A DNA stretch of 64,000 nt, from positions 21,088,203 to 21,152,202 of the forward strand of contig NC_083341.1 in assembly GCF_019175385.1 (NCBI RefSeq), given 5' to 3'. The stretch is from Lycium barbarum (taxonomy: Eukaryota; Streptophyta; Magnoliopsida; Solanales; Solanaceae). Below, one piece after another: positions 11,220 to 24,291 of the stretch (position 1 is its first letter; every line of letters begins with the position of its first letter). The notes below the pieces were generated by a model. The model searched no databases. It was not told the DNA's origin and saw only the letters and a list, made by a program, of their open reading frames with translations. Position numbers and translations under genes: made by a program.

Positions 11220-14200
11220 TTATTTAGACCATGCAACTGAATCAATCTCAGCTTGAGCAGCTCTGTACAACTCAAGTCTCTTTGCCAGAGAGAGGCGACG
11301 CTGCATAATTGCTGGATCCTCATCCAACAACTTACCCAGCTGTTTGCCCTGCAAAACGGAAAAGGGGGTAGTATGTGAACATTACTATCCATGTAAGTCA
11401 TACCATTGTTACACTCCTTGCCTAAATCAGAAAGAGTTTCAGAGGTAGCTGAAGAAATGAGGCTGAGTCTCACCTCCTTCTTGCCTAAATCAGCGAAGAA
11501 ATGGTCAAGCAAGCTGCGTTTGGCCTCCCGTACTTGACCATAAACTACAGACTTCGGAATTGAATTCCTCAAAGTAGCACAAACCATATTGACATAAGAC
11601 AAGACATTTGACCCTGTCCAAAAAAGGAAGCTAAGGCGTTACCCCAAAAGATGTTGCAAGGGAAAAGATCTTACATGACTATTTTACGAGTAATTATTAG
11701 TAAATCTAAGAGCATTTATCAAAATACTTCGGAAATCAAAGAATTAAGGGGTGATTGCTAGTTCAGAACTCACCTATCCTTCGAAGATAGGAATCATTAT
11801 AGCGGTCAAAAATAGAATGTGTCGGATTCCCTCCCTTCTCCATATCTTGAGGAAGCTTTCGGAAGAAATCTACAGTCAGGTAACTACACTCCATTTCAAC
11901 CAGCTGAAGAGTTGCTTTTTTGCTTTCATCCCTCATCCTTTCTAATGATTCAACAGCTGCATTGCTGACCTCTACTCGTAGGGAGGGATACTGCTTTAGC
12001 TCCTGCACATAGAGGAAGCATGTGTTCAGTTGTTAAACCCTTAACACACCAAAATAATTAAAAAGCAATTTATGGGTCATTAACTCAGAACAGTAATTAG
12101 AAACGGAAGGGAACTTGCCGGAGTCTCACTGATTGCCTTGTGAATCAGTTCCTTCAGTATAGCATGAACCTGCAATCATCACAAAGTAAATAATTTGGTA
12201 CTCCATGATTTGTTTGCTCAACTGTACAAGATTTTTTCCATAATGACAGAAAAACCTCCCATACTAAGCAGAAAATACCTCAGACAATATTTCGTAATCT
12301 TCACAGCATCTAATTACAGTCAGAATAGTCAGATTAGCTGATTAAATTTGAAGGAATCTACAAGATTAAATATAGATAAATAAATTTTCTATCTTCCACT
12401 ACTTTCTCATTTTCTATAGCTGACACTCTCCTTTTTAGTCAGTCCCAAAAAAAATTGACATATTTCTATATTTAGAAACAACTTCTCATTTTACCCTTAA
12501 TGAGATGATTTATAGCCACACAAATATCTATGGCTTATTTTAGACCACAAGTTTCAAGTCTTCCTTTCATTCTTAAACTCCGTACCCAGTCAAACACCTT
12601 CACATAAATTGAGACGGAGAGAGTAGGAAGTTAACAAGATTTGTAGGTCAAGTTGACAAGGAGGGAAAAAATCGGATAGGGACAAGGGTTCAGCCCAAGA
12701 GTTTGTCCTCTGCAATCTTTCCGAATATAATACCCCCTAGGGATAACAAGATCTCTAGGTCAAGTTGACAAGGAGGGAAAAAATCGGATAGGGACAAGGG
12801 TCCAGCCCAAGCGTTTGTTCTCTGCAATCTTTCCTAATATAATAGCCCCTCCATCCCGTGTTACATGGCTCGCTTTCCTTTTTGGTCCATTCCAAATGAA
12901 TTGACACCATTCTATGTTTGATATTTCTTTAATTTTGAATTTTTAACATTCACATCTTTCCCTTAATGATGCGCTCCTTAAGAGGAATTGACATGGAATG
13001 CTCTTCGAAGGGTAGCTTTGGTATGTTATATATATTTAGTTTACACGTCAAAGGTCTTTCTTCATATTTAGATAATCAAGAAAGATCACACACAGCAAGT
13101 CAAAAGCAGGATGTCCATTAAGCACAATAGTTCAACAGCAGCAGGAGATTACACATATCTACTTTTCTCAATTATCAATTGGTTGACATTATTGGGAAAA
13201 TGATTCCCAACCACAAGACCCACACTTGCCAATGTCCAGCTTAACTTCCTATTTCAAAAATAGTTTCCTAATATCATTTTGTTTAGTAGTTTGTACTTTG
13301 TCCAGTAATGCCAACTTTGAGCAATCGCCTATTATCAAAGCTGCGACACTGAGAAAAAACTGGCATTCTCAGAATGAAAGTTGTACTCGTTTAGTATAGT
13401 GGGTTTAGAAAATGCTATAGGTTGCAGATTCGACTCCCAATTATGCACTTTGGCCTCTTCTTCTTCTTCTTCTTCTTCCTCTTTTTTTTTTTTTTTATTT
13501 TATTTTAAATCCCCTTGGTGAAATTCCTTCCCCTGCTACTACACACCTCACTACTCCATATAGAAGCCTGGAACGTAAATTAAGGAAAGGCAGCAACAAC
13601 AATTAAGCCTCAATGTCAATTTAGTTGGGCCCACTATAAGAACCCTCATTATCCAGCTTGCTCCATTAGCGGACCTGTTTCATTCCAATTCTCAATAATT
13701 TGAGTCTCTAATACTAGGGTGGAAAGCCGAAAAAAGGACAAAGAAGAAGCAATGGCTGATGAAAAGGGGCTTCATCAAAAAACGGCTGAAGAAAAGGGGA
13801 CATCTAACCCACTCAACAACAACAACATACCCAGTGTAATCCCACAAGTGGAATCTAGGGAGGGTAGGATGTACGCAGACCTCACCCCTACCTTTGTGGG
13901 GTAGAGAGGCTGTTTCCGATAACCCCCTCAGAAAAGATAATAAAGCTAGATGAAACCATTATAGGGGCTTCATCAAACAACGGCTGACGAAAAGGGGACA
14001 TCTAAACCACTAAGAAAAGATAATAAAGCTAGATTAATCCATTATACACAGTGCAACTTATAATAGTATATTTTGGGTACATACAACAGGGGGCAAAAAT
14101 CCATACCGCATCAACAGCTGCTTCAGCAGGACCCTTCATAGACACTATGGAAGATTCAATGAGACGACGATATCCTTGTTCGGGAGCTATTAAATGCGGT

Positions 14201-17200
14201 TGATAACCGTCTGCTTCCGTTATAAGTTTCCTTACATTGTCCATTGAAAGTTGCTTGTCAAATTGCAATCTTTTCAACGCAGCTGGGAGCTGATTATCAA
14301 AGACGTAATATATTTTATCACCTCCTGGTCGACTGTGACATTCAGACCATAAAAATAAGCTTAGACCACATACAGATATAGTTTACTTGGATATGTTAAC
14401 CGGAAAAAAAAAATGGAACACTTACACTCCATCAAGATGTTCTTTGAAATTTCCATCAAAACTACGACAGATTTCCATTATCATGTACAATTTTCCCTGA
14501 TTAGAATGCAAAATAAGGATATGACATATGATTCACAAGAACAAGAACAATAAAAGCAGACTCGTATTCTACAAACTAATGATAGTCCTAAGAGGTGAAA
14601 CAAATCAATCAGCTCTAGCTAGAGAGTAAATCGCCTCGCAGGATCAATAAGCAATACAAAAGAAAGGTAGAGATTTAAATAGGATACTTACTCCTGCATC
14701 CGTGGCAATGGGCTTTCCGAGACGGCTCAACTCAGTTTCTAGCTCAGTTATAGTTTTGTTGATAAGAGACTGGAGACCTGGAATCCGAGACTTGATAACA
14801 GACTCCAAATGCTAAAAATGTAGACAGAAAATCAAAGAAAAAAGTTAGGTATCCAGCATAAACCATAACTACAAGTCTTCATTTGGAGCACCAAGAGCAC
14901 TTCCATTGGAGACAGAAGAGTGAAATAAGTTGAAAAATGCTCTCGTGTAAAAAACAAAATAATAAAAGTTCATGAGCGCCAAACCCTGAATACTAATTCA
15001 ATAAGAAAGAATACGACATACTTTCGACAGAACTTTCCCAAGATGTTCTGAACCCATCCTGTGGGCGAGATGCCGGTACTCAGGGGTACTGGAAAAGTAC
15101 TCTCTCTCCCTACGCCTAGCAGCAATCATATCCACATTTTTGTTTATATCAGCTTGTGAACGATTGACAACACCAATCCATGGAAACTGTAGCTTATATG
15201 CTTTTCCTTCCAACATCTGGAAATCCAAGAATATGATTTAGAATAATTAACAATTGATAATATTTGTAAATAAATAATACTCGGTGTAACTTTTTCCTGT
15301 AAACTGTGACAGACATCTTGATGGCAGCATAAGTTTTAACCGGAAAGCATAAACAATAGGAATGTGAATTAAACGGTGGATACCGACAGACACATTTGCA
15401 GAACAAGTAAAGATATGATTACGATATGATTACAATTTTTGCTCATACAAATATCAAGCGGGCATGAAGAAGTGCCTTTGTTTATTCCAAAAGGTAGTAT
15501 TTTAAGACACTCAGACTAAGAACACAAAGGATCGGCTCTCAATGTCCAAAATCATAAAATTCAAAGAAGAGTACTCTAGTAGAGTGATTGACAAAATCAG
15601 AACGTTCATCCTCTACATCGTGCCATGTGCACTCCCTTAATTTCTTTACTTATAATAACCACTCAAATAGTATCTCCTAATGTATTATCACAAGATCTGA
15701 TCGATAACTCTTCATCCAATATGAGAAAATTTATTCACTTAGACATTACAACTACTAATCTACTACAACACTAAACAACAAACAACAAAATTGATATTTG
15801 TACTATATCAAACTAGAATTAGAAACCATGATCACCTTAACCCAATTAAACTCATATTACATAAGTTCTCCAAAAACTAGTAAAATTATGAAACTGTATT
15901 CATCCCTCTGTTCCATTTTATGTACAGAGGGTTCCATATCTCTTCACGGAAGCTTCGGTATTTCTCTTTATATAAAGATACTTCCCCATTTTTCCCAATG
16001 TAATCATCCCTCTATTCCATTCTATGTGGCAGTATTTCCTTGTTAGTTCATTCCAAAAAGGAATGGCACCTTTCTCTATGTGGTAACAATCTAACTTTAA
16101 ATTTCGCATTTACAATAGTCACAGAAATGTCATAACAGGTTTAGACTACAAGGCCCAGAAGTCTTTTTTGTTTCTTAAACTTCGTGTCAAGTCAAACATC
16201 GCCACATAAATTGAACAGAGGGAGTACAATTTTATTTTTTTTGAGTAAAAGGTAACTTTGTATTCACACAAAAAACTCATCATAGGACATCTGTAAGCTC
16301 TAGTTTTTTTGTTTTTTTTTTTTCAGGGTAGTTTCAGCCTACCAAGGGATGAACAGAGGGAGTACAATTAATGGCACGACACCAAAAAAAAAAAAAAAAA
16401 AAAACTACATGTACGTACGAGCTCCCTATCAAATTTAGAAAATCAACTTATTACATAAATTTGAGACCCAAAGGGGGAATAAAAAGACTGAAAGCAACTT
16501 GTCTCTAGCTTTATCTAAAGGATACCAAAACATGTGAGGAGGCTCATACTCATATATGCTCAATTAAGCTACATGAAAGTAAAAATCCATGTTCCAACAA
16601 GTAGAATTGCAGTAACTATTTATTAACCAAATAAATGCTTACATCAACAGCATTGGTACCCTTATCCATGAGATCAATCTTGGTCAGAACTCCAAATGTC
16701 CTTTCTCCTGAGACAAGTGGCCAGATACTGAGTCAAAAGAGTGTTAAAGATGAAATTTTTCTTGATGAGTAAATCTTGACTGAGAATGAACTACATTGTA
16801 AAACTAACATCGTGGTAGCACATTACCACACAAGGAAAAGACGAGAAGAGTCAGAAGATAGCAAAGGGCCTGAGATCATGAATCTAGACAAACTTAAACT
16901 ACATTATTTGCTCAATAAAAAATGATCACAAATGAGTGCGAGAACCAATAGTTCTCTGAGTTGTACAAGATAGTTGAATTGACATATGCACAACAAGAAA
17001 CAATTTGCAAAACGACAAGTAGAAGGTAATCAATACTTGAGTAAAGATAAACTTAAAATAAAAAGCCACATCTCACTAGACTTCACTAGCAGTGACTGTG
17101 TTTTGGCAGGTAATTAAGAAAACAGGAATGGTCTTTCTTGCTTTCATTTTTTTCTTTTTCTTTTTGGATAAGTAAGAAAAAAAACTTACGCACTGGATAA

Positions 17201-20200
17201 ACTTGAGAAACTTTTAGGGCCTCAACCATTGGAGCTTTGCCTCAGTAAATGAGATAAGTAAAAGTATGAGACACATTTTGTTTTGAAGGTCTATGTTGTA
17301 TTAAGTTTCTTAACTCTTGTTCACATTGAAGAATGTGACACTGGGAAGTCGATATTGGATAAGAGACTTCAATTTGCTTCAAGAAATACATTAAAGAAGG
17401 TATAGAAGTCGTACAAGTTAATCTTCGAATCATAGCCAGTGAACCTAGGGGTAAAAATGCATTCGTAATTTAGATAAAGTGGAATAGCCTCAGAATTCTG
17501 TTTTAGATGAAGTGAATCTTGGCCAAGAAGATACTGTTAAAACAGGACATGAAGGAGTGGGATAGGGACGTCTTTGGAAGGGTGGAGGTTAAGATGAGGG
17601 AGCTCATGAACAAAATGGAAGATCTAGGAAAAAAGGAGGGGTGTAGAAAAATAAGAAATGAGGAGGTGCAAGAGGAGTTGGCAATTTCGACAATAGCTTG
17701 GGAGACTAGATGAAAACTATATAACTAGAACACACTGTTTGAAAGAGGAGGGTCCAATAAAAAGTTCTTCCATAGGGTGGCAATAGCAAATAGGAGAAAG
17801 AACTTAGTGGAGTCAACAGAAGAGTGGGGAATGGTTTATGAAGATGAGGAAGAGGTCCAGGGGGACGGTAGCGGTTTTTATTCCTTAGTATACGAAGAAA
17901 AGGAAGAAAAAAGACCAAAGTTGGGAGGATAGCGTTTAACCAAATAGGCGAGAAAATGAAAAAGTGGTTGGAGACTGAAGAGTAGAACAGTAGAGGAGTT
18001 GAGGGAAACTGGAGAATTGTGCGGGAGATAAAGCATCGAACCTGAGGACTTCACTCTTAACCTTTTTCCAGAAATGTTGGGGTGTCGTGAAGGAAGACAA
18101 CATGAAGACTGTTACATCATTCCAGAAATCAGGGAAGTTTGGAAGAGCCCCAATGCATCTTTCATTGCACCACCCAAAAGGGAGGAGGGAGCCTCAAATA
18201 TTAAGCAAAATGGATCTATCAGTCTAGTAGGAAAAATCAACAAAGTCAATTTTAAGATGGTCTCAAGTATACTAAAGAAGGTCTCAATGATACAATGTCT
18301 CACTCTTAGAATGTGTTTGCGTTTGTGGAGCGCAGATAAATTATAGATGCAGGATTGGTAGAAAACGAGGCAGTGGCTTCTTGAATGCTAGTTGGATCTA
18401 GAGAATGCGCATCACCACGTGAATTTAGAGAATGCGCATCACCACGTGAATTGGAGCTTTTTGAACGTTGTGATGCTAAAGATTGGTTTCGGAGAAGGGT
18501 AGAGGTGGTGGATAAAGTTTTTCATGTCTACACTAAAGTTGTCAGTTTTTTTATACAAGTTGTATACCAAAAAGTAGAGGATCTACAACAAAACATGATT
18601 CTCTATGAAAGACACCCAATCATCTATACAAATTGGAATCTCAAGGGTGCACAATAAAGCAATCAAAGACAAGATGCTATTCGTCAAATGTAAAAAATCA
18701 TTTTCAACCCCCTCAAACAGGAGTTTTTATCAATTAAAGTTGCCAGCTCTCATCAATTAAAGCCCATTTGGTTTAATCAGAGCTATAGGGCCTTGAGACG
18801 AGGGATCTTTTAATCTCCACGCTATTTTTATTGGTACAGGAGGCACTGAGTAAGATGATGAACGAAGAGGACATTGCAGATTACTTAAAGGTCTTCAAGG
18901 CAGGGGTAGGAGAGAATGATAACTTTAAGATCTCCCACCTTTTTGCAGACAACAGGACAACAGTTAGCTTACCTGAGACTGTTCTTGATAGGGTCACGAT
19001 TAGTTGAGTTCAGCGCTGAAAATCAACCTAAAGAAGCGCGAAATCATCCCGATTGAGGATGTGGCAACATTGAACAACTAGCACAGGTGTTTAATTGCAA
19101 AATATGAACACTCCTGACTACTGCTCAGTGCTCGGAACCTACTAACTAAAAGAGTGGACAAGAGATTAGTTGGGTTTGCAGCAAGGGTTATCATTCTATT
19201 GAAGGAACGGAAATTTTGATCAAGAGTACACTATCAAGCATTCCGACTTATTACAGGTCCATAATGCACGTAGCAGCTTCTGTTAAAGTGTATACTTTGC
19301 CTAACAGTAATTAACTAAACCAACTATGATAACCAGATACAACTACTTCTCACCAATAAAAGAACAAGTCCATTAACACATACAGAACAATCTAGAGACA
19401 GAGGCTAGGAAAATTATACGAAGTAAATTCCCAGACACTGACCTTTAGGGTCTACTTCACGAGAAATCTTGATTGCATCCGATGTTGCGAGATCTTGATT
19501 CGCAGGGGAAATTGCAAGAATAATACAATTGGGCTGCAATGGCAAGAAAACAGAAGGCAGTGACTTTCACAAGTATGAAGAGTAAATTGAGATCTTTAAA
19601 AACATTTTAAATGTTTCCTGACATATTAGAGCAAAGCATATCAAACTAATGAAATACTAGAGAACTGCAGTATTATTGTTTTCCAATATGTTAACACAAT
19701 GCACTGGAACATTTTCTCGTGGATAAAAGATAAGTATAACTGACCTTCTCAATATACGACCGGACCATCTCTTCAATGTCTTGCACAATGCTGTCAGGCT
19801 GTCCCTCTACATAAATTCAATGGACAGAACTTCAATTCTGCAACTCTTTTTTTTTTTTTTTTTTTTTGAAAACAAGAGCTATGTATCAATGCAAAACAAG
19901 TTCAGGTCCGTTATATGAATCCTCAATATACATTTTGCTCCATTTGAACCCGTTAGTTTCAATAGTTCCTTTTGAAATTAACGACACAAAATGAACAGAA
20001 ACCCTTATACTCACCAACTGCTACTTTTGTAAGTCCAGGAAGATCAACCAGAGTCAAGTTCACAACTGCCACGACAAAATCCAAAATAAGTAGATGAAGT
20101 AGTAAATGTCAAGGCAATTTAAAATTAGAATTGAACGAGTAGAAAATCTTTTCTCGGACTTTTTGGGTAACTATACAATATATTGGTGCTACAAAAATGC

Positions 20201-23057
20201 TGCAACTCAGGCAAGTAATATTAGAAGTCTAAGCCTAACTGGAAACAAATTGTAAAAAACACCTTTCAACACCAAATGGGCTTTGAATGTATAACTGAAA
20301 AGGCAATATTAGCAATAGTAAAGTATAGACAACAAAGGAATTCACCAGAAAATTATCCACTATATGTGATTTTAAAGCAATTTCCCGGACAGCTATCAGA
20401 TGCAACAGTTTTTTAGTTGCTAGTACCTGAATACATTAATTGTGGGAGAAACAATTAACACCAGTCTTCAGTTAAATAGATGTCAATATTTTTTTGTAAA
20501 ATTCAACCTCATCCTACAAATTTAAACATCCTTCTTACACAAAACAAATACATCATCAACAACCTTTATCCAAAAAAAAAAACGCACACACACACACACT
20601 GACAACGTCAAATGGACTTAGAAATACACCATTAAAAGCAATTGAATTGCACAAACAGAGAACGAAAAGCTCTTCATACCATTTGGAGAATATATACTGA
20701 GATAAATTGGCACACTAGAAATCTGTCTGCTGCTGCGGCCTGTCTCTCGATCAGTCTCATCAGAAATCTCCTTTCTCACAGCAGCTGAAAGACACATATA
20801 AGACTTCGAAGCAAAACGAACAGACCAAAGTGAAAGAATGTTGAGGAAAAGCTTACTGATGGGTGCTACATGCAGAAGATGAAAACTAGAATAGAGCAAA
20901 TAATGTGGTAGTATTGCTTGTCCAAAAACTCACCAAAATCAGTAAACCTCTTCCTTGGTAGGTGTCCAAATTCTGCATATTCTCTACCTTCATCTATCCG
21001 ATGAAGCTGTAGGACAAGGGGGCGGCGGGTAACAATTCCTGTATATGATATGTCAGTCATCTGGTAGTATTAAAGTTTTCATCTAGATTCCAATTGATGG
21101 AATTATTACCCGATCCACGAGGCAAAAAATCTTTTCCAACAATGCTCTCAAGCACTGAAGATTTCCCAGAACTCTACAAGTCATCCAAAAAGATGGAGTT
21201 AAGCAAAATAAACGCAAGATAAAAAATATTACATTCAGGTTCTAAATTTTATAAAACAAACAATAATACTATGCCCGAAATGAACCAAAATTCTTAAAGC
21301 CTCAACCCAAATAAAGCTAGAAAAAACTTGGTCCTGAATAATTCAAATAACATATATACTCGGGTTTGGCTCCCTCAATCCCTTTTGAGACATTACAAAA
21401 TGTATATTTCTATATAACTTTACAGCTCTCAAGAATTCAAATTCCTTAATAAACTATTAAATTTAAAACTTATAATATGATCTTTTTCTATCAATCTAAA
21501 TTCACAAATATTTTTTCACTATCACTAATATATTATATATGTCAAATAAATATCCAGTCAAATACCATCACATAACAAAAAATTGAGAGCATATATTGAT
21601 TAATAAATGTGAAACCTACTAATATGAGAATTTCAGGACGAATGTTATCGGATCAAGCTGAGGCAAGTAATCAAGAGCCATAGATATCATTCCACGACAA
21701 AATTTTCAGTTAAAATATAGCAGAAATAACCAAAAGTGAACAAATACAACTACTTATAGAACATAGGAACATAAAAGTTCAAAAAGAACAATCAAATGAA
21801 AGGAGTACAATACAAAGCGCAGATCTGACTTCAGCGAACACGCAAACTAACAAACTAAGCTCGCCAAAGATGAACGCAGTTTCGAACAAAGTAATAACGA
21901 ACAAAAAGACCAATCGCCAGCTAACATTTTCAGATTCATACGAAAAACACCGCAACCGATTTGTTAAACGCAACAAATTTGAGTTGCTTCATAGAACTCG
22001 ACTAAACAAATTAAAAGAGAAACGAAACAGAGTATGAAAATAGAGAAGCTAGATGCATGAAATGACAAAAAGTGGAACAAACAATTTATGTGAACCTATT
22101 TCCTTATTAGTCCGTGCAAAAAAGAAAGACCACTTTCTATATTTGGAAACAATTTACCATTATGCAATGATTTATAGTCACACAAAATATATATGACTCA
22201 TTTAACACCACAAGTTTAAAAGTCTGCTTCTCTTTCTTAAACTCCGTGCCCAGTCAAATGGGTTCACATAAGTTGAAACGGAGGGAGTATAAAATAGGAG
22301 CATAAAAGTAGAAAAACACAATCAAATGAAAGGAGTACAATACAAAGCGCAAATCTGACTTGTACGAACACGCAAATTAATAAATTCAATCTCACTAAAG
22401 ACTAACGAAGATTCAAACTAAGTAATAACGTTCAAAAAAGTCCAATCGCACAGCTAACATTCTCAGATTCATACATAAAATGCCGCAATAAATAGAAATT
22501 CAAGCTCTCTAAAGACGAACGAAGCTTCAGTTAAAATATAATAGCAAGGAAATGACCTAAAGTGGAAGCAACGGATATAATGGAACAAACAGAAAATAGA
22601 AACATAATCAAATGAAAACAAAGCGCAGATCTCACTTCAACAAACTAACAAATTCAGCTTCGAATTAAGCAATAACGTTCAAACAGTCCAATCGCACCTA
22701 GTTATAGAAAATATGAGCATAAAATTACAAAAACGCAATCAAATTAAAAAGAGTACAATATAAAACACAGATCTGACTTCAACTAACCAATTAATGCTCA
22801 AATGCAGTAATAACGCCAGCTAAAATGAAAATCAAAAAATAGTCTCTGCTCCATACTACTAAAGTGAACAAATTAAAAAGAGAAACGAAATGGAATATAT
22901 GAAAAGAGGGAAGGTAGATATGTGACACCTGTCCACCGACAACAGCGATAGTGGGCAAAGCATCCCAAAGAGTGGGTAATGAACTCTCTTCACCATGATC
23001 TCCAAGTGCAGTACAAGCTCTTTGTAATCTGTTTACTAATGCTATTAGATTCTCCAT
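11220..23057 (-). CDS. DRP1A: Dynamin-related protein 1 (DRP1A/phragmoplastin type), 16 exons, 610 aa
   Basis: Large GTPase that polymerises on membranes and drives scission at the cell plate and clathrin-coated pits. Exons in gene order: 22929-23057, 21110-21173, 20934-21038, 20680-20784, 20015-20065, 19745-19806, 19443-19533, 16643-16707, 15022-15216, 14692-14811, 14426-14496, 14107-14332, 12119-12169, 11774-12002, 11474-11613, 11220-11348. They total 1833 nt and every junction keeps phase. The start [20 protein letters not shown] matches the family. GTPase motifs: GGQSSGKSS (41-49), Thr68 in IVTRRP, DLPG (142-145), TKID (211-214), NRSQ (242-245). Middle and GED regions follow (C-terminal [13 protein letters not shown]). 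There is no PH or Pro-rich domain, as expected for DRP1, and 610 residues is the usual length. Intron 13 has a GC donor. Subfamily A versus others is by eye. Confidence 0.95.
12117..12118 (-). other. GC splice donor of DRP1 intron 13
   Basis: Exon 13 must end after the codons for ...AISETP in phase 0, since exon 14 begins in phase 0 with ELKQYP. The bases there read CTCCG|GCAAGT, a GC donor with otherwise perfect +3 to +6 consensus. The nearest GT would add four bases and break the frame. Confidence 0.8.
12415..12626. mobile_element. Stowaway-like MITE in DRP1 intron 12
   Basis: The right end aattgagacggagagagtag and the inner words (accacaagtttcaagtcttc, aaactccgtacccagtcaaa) match the Stowaway-type family seen again at 22079-22289. 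The left end is degraded, so the start is approximate. Confidence 0.55.
12632..12855. repeat. 112-bp tandem duplication in DRP1 intron 12
   Basis: Two adjacent copies start at about 12632 and 12744. Both contain gtcaagttgacaaggaggga, ggatagggacaagggt and ctgcaatctttcc. They differ at a few bases. Confidence 0.88.
13814..13925 (-). mobile_element. TS-like SINE 3' fragment in DRP1 intron 12
   Basis: Read on the minus strand, it contains ggaaacagcctctctacccc, aggtctgcgtacatcctacc and gggattacactgggtatg, and ends in a TTG-repeat tail. That matches my memory of the 3' half of the tobacco TS SINE family found in Solanaceae. The tRNA-like head is not present here. Confidence 0.65.
16005..16227. mobile_element. 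Stowaway-like MITE in DRP1 intron 8
   Basis: It begins with ccctctattccattctatgt and ends gaacagagggag followed by TA. Inner sequence (aaacttcgtgtcaagtcaaa) matches the other Stowaway copies here. A partial extra left end lies at 15906. Confidence 0.6.
17505..19262 (+). pseudogene. Decayed LINE reverse transcriptase in DRP1 intron 7 (antisense to DRP1)
   Basis: The plus strand gives broken pieces in the usual L1 order. First is a stretch [18 protein letters not shown] at about 17550-17600, typical of the segment before RT. Next comes [18 protein letters not shown] then [18 protein letters not shown] (about 18150-18260). A much-mutated [13 protein letters not shown] A-box follows at about 18410-18470, then an FAD-like box near 18945, and [18 protein letters not shown] near 19020-19080. 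Stops and frameshifts are frequent. It explains most of the 2.7-kb intron. It is unrelated in sequence age to the fresher LINE at 4145. Confidence 0.75.
18398..18453 (+). repeat. 26-bp tandem duplication in the decayed LINE
   Basis: Two copies of gagaatgcgcatcaccacgt plus six bases lie back to back within the intronic LINE remnant. Confidence 0.8.
21770..22900. repeat. Diverged tandem repeats filling DRP1 intron 1
   Basis: A unit recognisable by aatcaaatgaaaggagtaca, cgcagatctgacttcag and ccaatcgc..agctaacatt recurs at about 21775, 22305, 22610 and 22730. One interval contains a Stowaway MITE (22079-22289). Copies differ by many substitutions and truncations. The array covers most of the first intron, right behind the start exon. 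Confidence 0.75.
22079..22289. mobile_element. Stowaway-like MITE in DRP1 intron 1
   Basis: The right end reads aagttgaaacggagggagta; the left end ttatgtgaacctatttcc is its diverged complement. It interrupts the tandem-repeat array of the intron. Confidence 0.65.
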
Positions 23058-23275
23058 TTTCTACTTATCAGAGTCAACGATCCGCGACTACGTTTGACTA
23101 TCAATTAGATCAAAAGAGTTGAAGATAAAAGAGGTATCGAGAGGAAAACAGAGGCTTTGGCTGTGAAGTAAGATTTTGAAATTGAAATTAGGAACTTTCT
23201 TTATTTAGCATTTGAACGGTGAACCGCTTAGGCATTTTAGGGAACTAACAAATAAGAAGCAAAAAAGTAAGGTAA
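23058..23275 (-). promoter_or_regulatory. DRP1 5' UTR and proximal promoter
   Basis: This lies immediately upstream of the DRP1 start codon on the minus strand. No canonical TATA box is evident. About 215 bp of it is repeated, together with most of exon 1, at 27066-27385. Shorter pieces recur near 29570 and 30220. Confidence 0.5.
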
Positions 23276-23447
23276 AATGTTACTCCCTTCGTTCCAATTT
23301 AAATATTTTAGTTTTAATTGAACACGAAGTTTATGGTTTTAAATTTTATCATTTCAAATTAAATATGTGTGCAATATATTTAAATATTTTTTAAATTTTG
23401 TGATTTTAAATTTACCGTGTAGGATGTTAGAATGTCAACTTAGTAAA

Positions 23448-24226
23448 GTCATAGATGTGCCCTGAACTTGTCCTGATTTTTCATTTAGACCCCTTAACTA
23501 AAACGTTGACCATCTGGACCCTCGAACTTAAGATAAAATGTGTCATTTGAACTCCTCGTGCCAGCTAGGCACACACGTGAACTGCATTGCTTAAAACAGA
23601 GCGTGAGTTACCAATTCTTTTCCTTTTTTAAAATTTTTAATCATTAAAAATTAATTTTAATAAAAACTCTATTTTAAAATCTATTTAAATAATTAAAACA
23701 AAATTGAAAAACCCTACCCATCCTCTCCGATAGCCCACTTCACCGCCGCCACTGCCGTTGCTGCCTCCCCGCCCCCACCGCCGCCGCCGCCGCTTCAAAA
23801 TCTATTTAAATAAATCTCCGATAAAAAACGGCGCCATTTTTTTAATTACTTAAATAGATTTTGAAGAGGCGGCGGTGGTGGCGGTGGGGCGGCTGAGGCA
23901 GCGGCGGCAGTGGCAGTGATGAAGTGGGCTATCGGAGAGGATGGGTTGGGTTTTTCAGATTTTTTTAAATTATTTAAATAGATTTTAAAATTAATTTTTC
24001 TTAAATTAATTTTTTTTGTTAACATGGCTTATTTTTATTGGTCAGATATTCCATGTCACTGGTCTATTTTTCCATGTCACTGCAAGTGGACTACACGCGT
24101 GTGCCCAGCTGGCACGAGGGGTTCAAATGGCACATTTTATCTTATGTTCGAGGGTCCAGATGATCAACGTTTCAGTTAAGGGACCTAAATGAAAAATCAA
24201 GACAAGTTCAGGGGTCCATCTATGAC
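23448..24226. mobile_element. Long-TIR MITE with a GC-rich internal palindrome
   Basis: The left end gtcatagatgtgccctgaac pairs with the right end ggggtccatctatgac. The inverted match continues for more than 130 bp (words such as gaccctcgaacttaagataa). The string TAGTAAA flanks it at 23441-23447 and 24234-24240. Inside, 23700-23830 and 23840-23960 form a second inverted repeat rich in CCGCCG/CGGCGG, strikingly GC-rich for this window. No ORF is present. Confidence 0.8.
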
Positions 24227-24291
24227 TTTGGCCTAGTAAATATAGAAAGAAAACTTCCTTTGTGGCCCAAAATCCGAAATATATGAATATA

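Noticed and set aside
13719..13904. 61-codon plus-strand frame in DRP1 intron 12
   Set aside because: It overlaps the SINE fragment and low-complexity flank; the peptide is a translation of the SINE complement.
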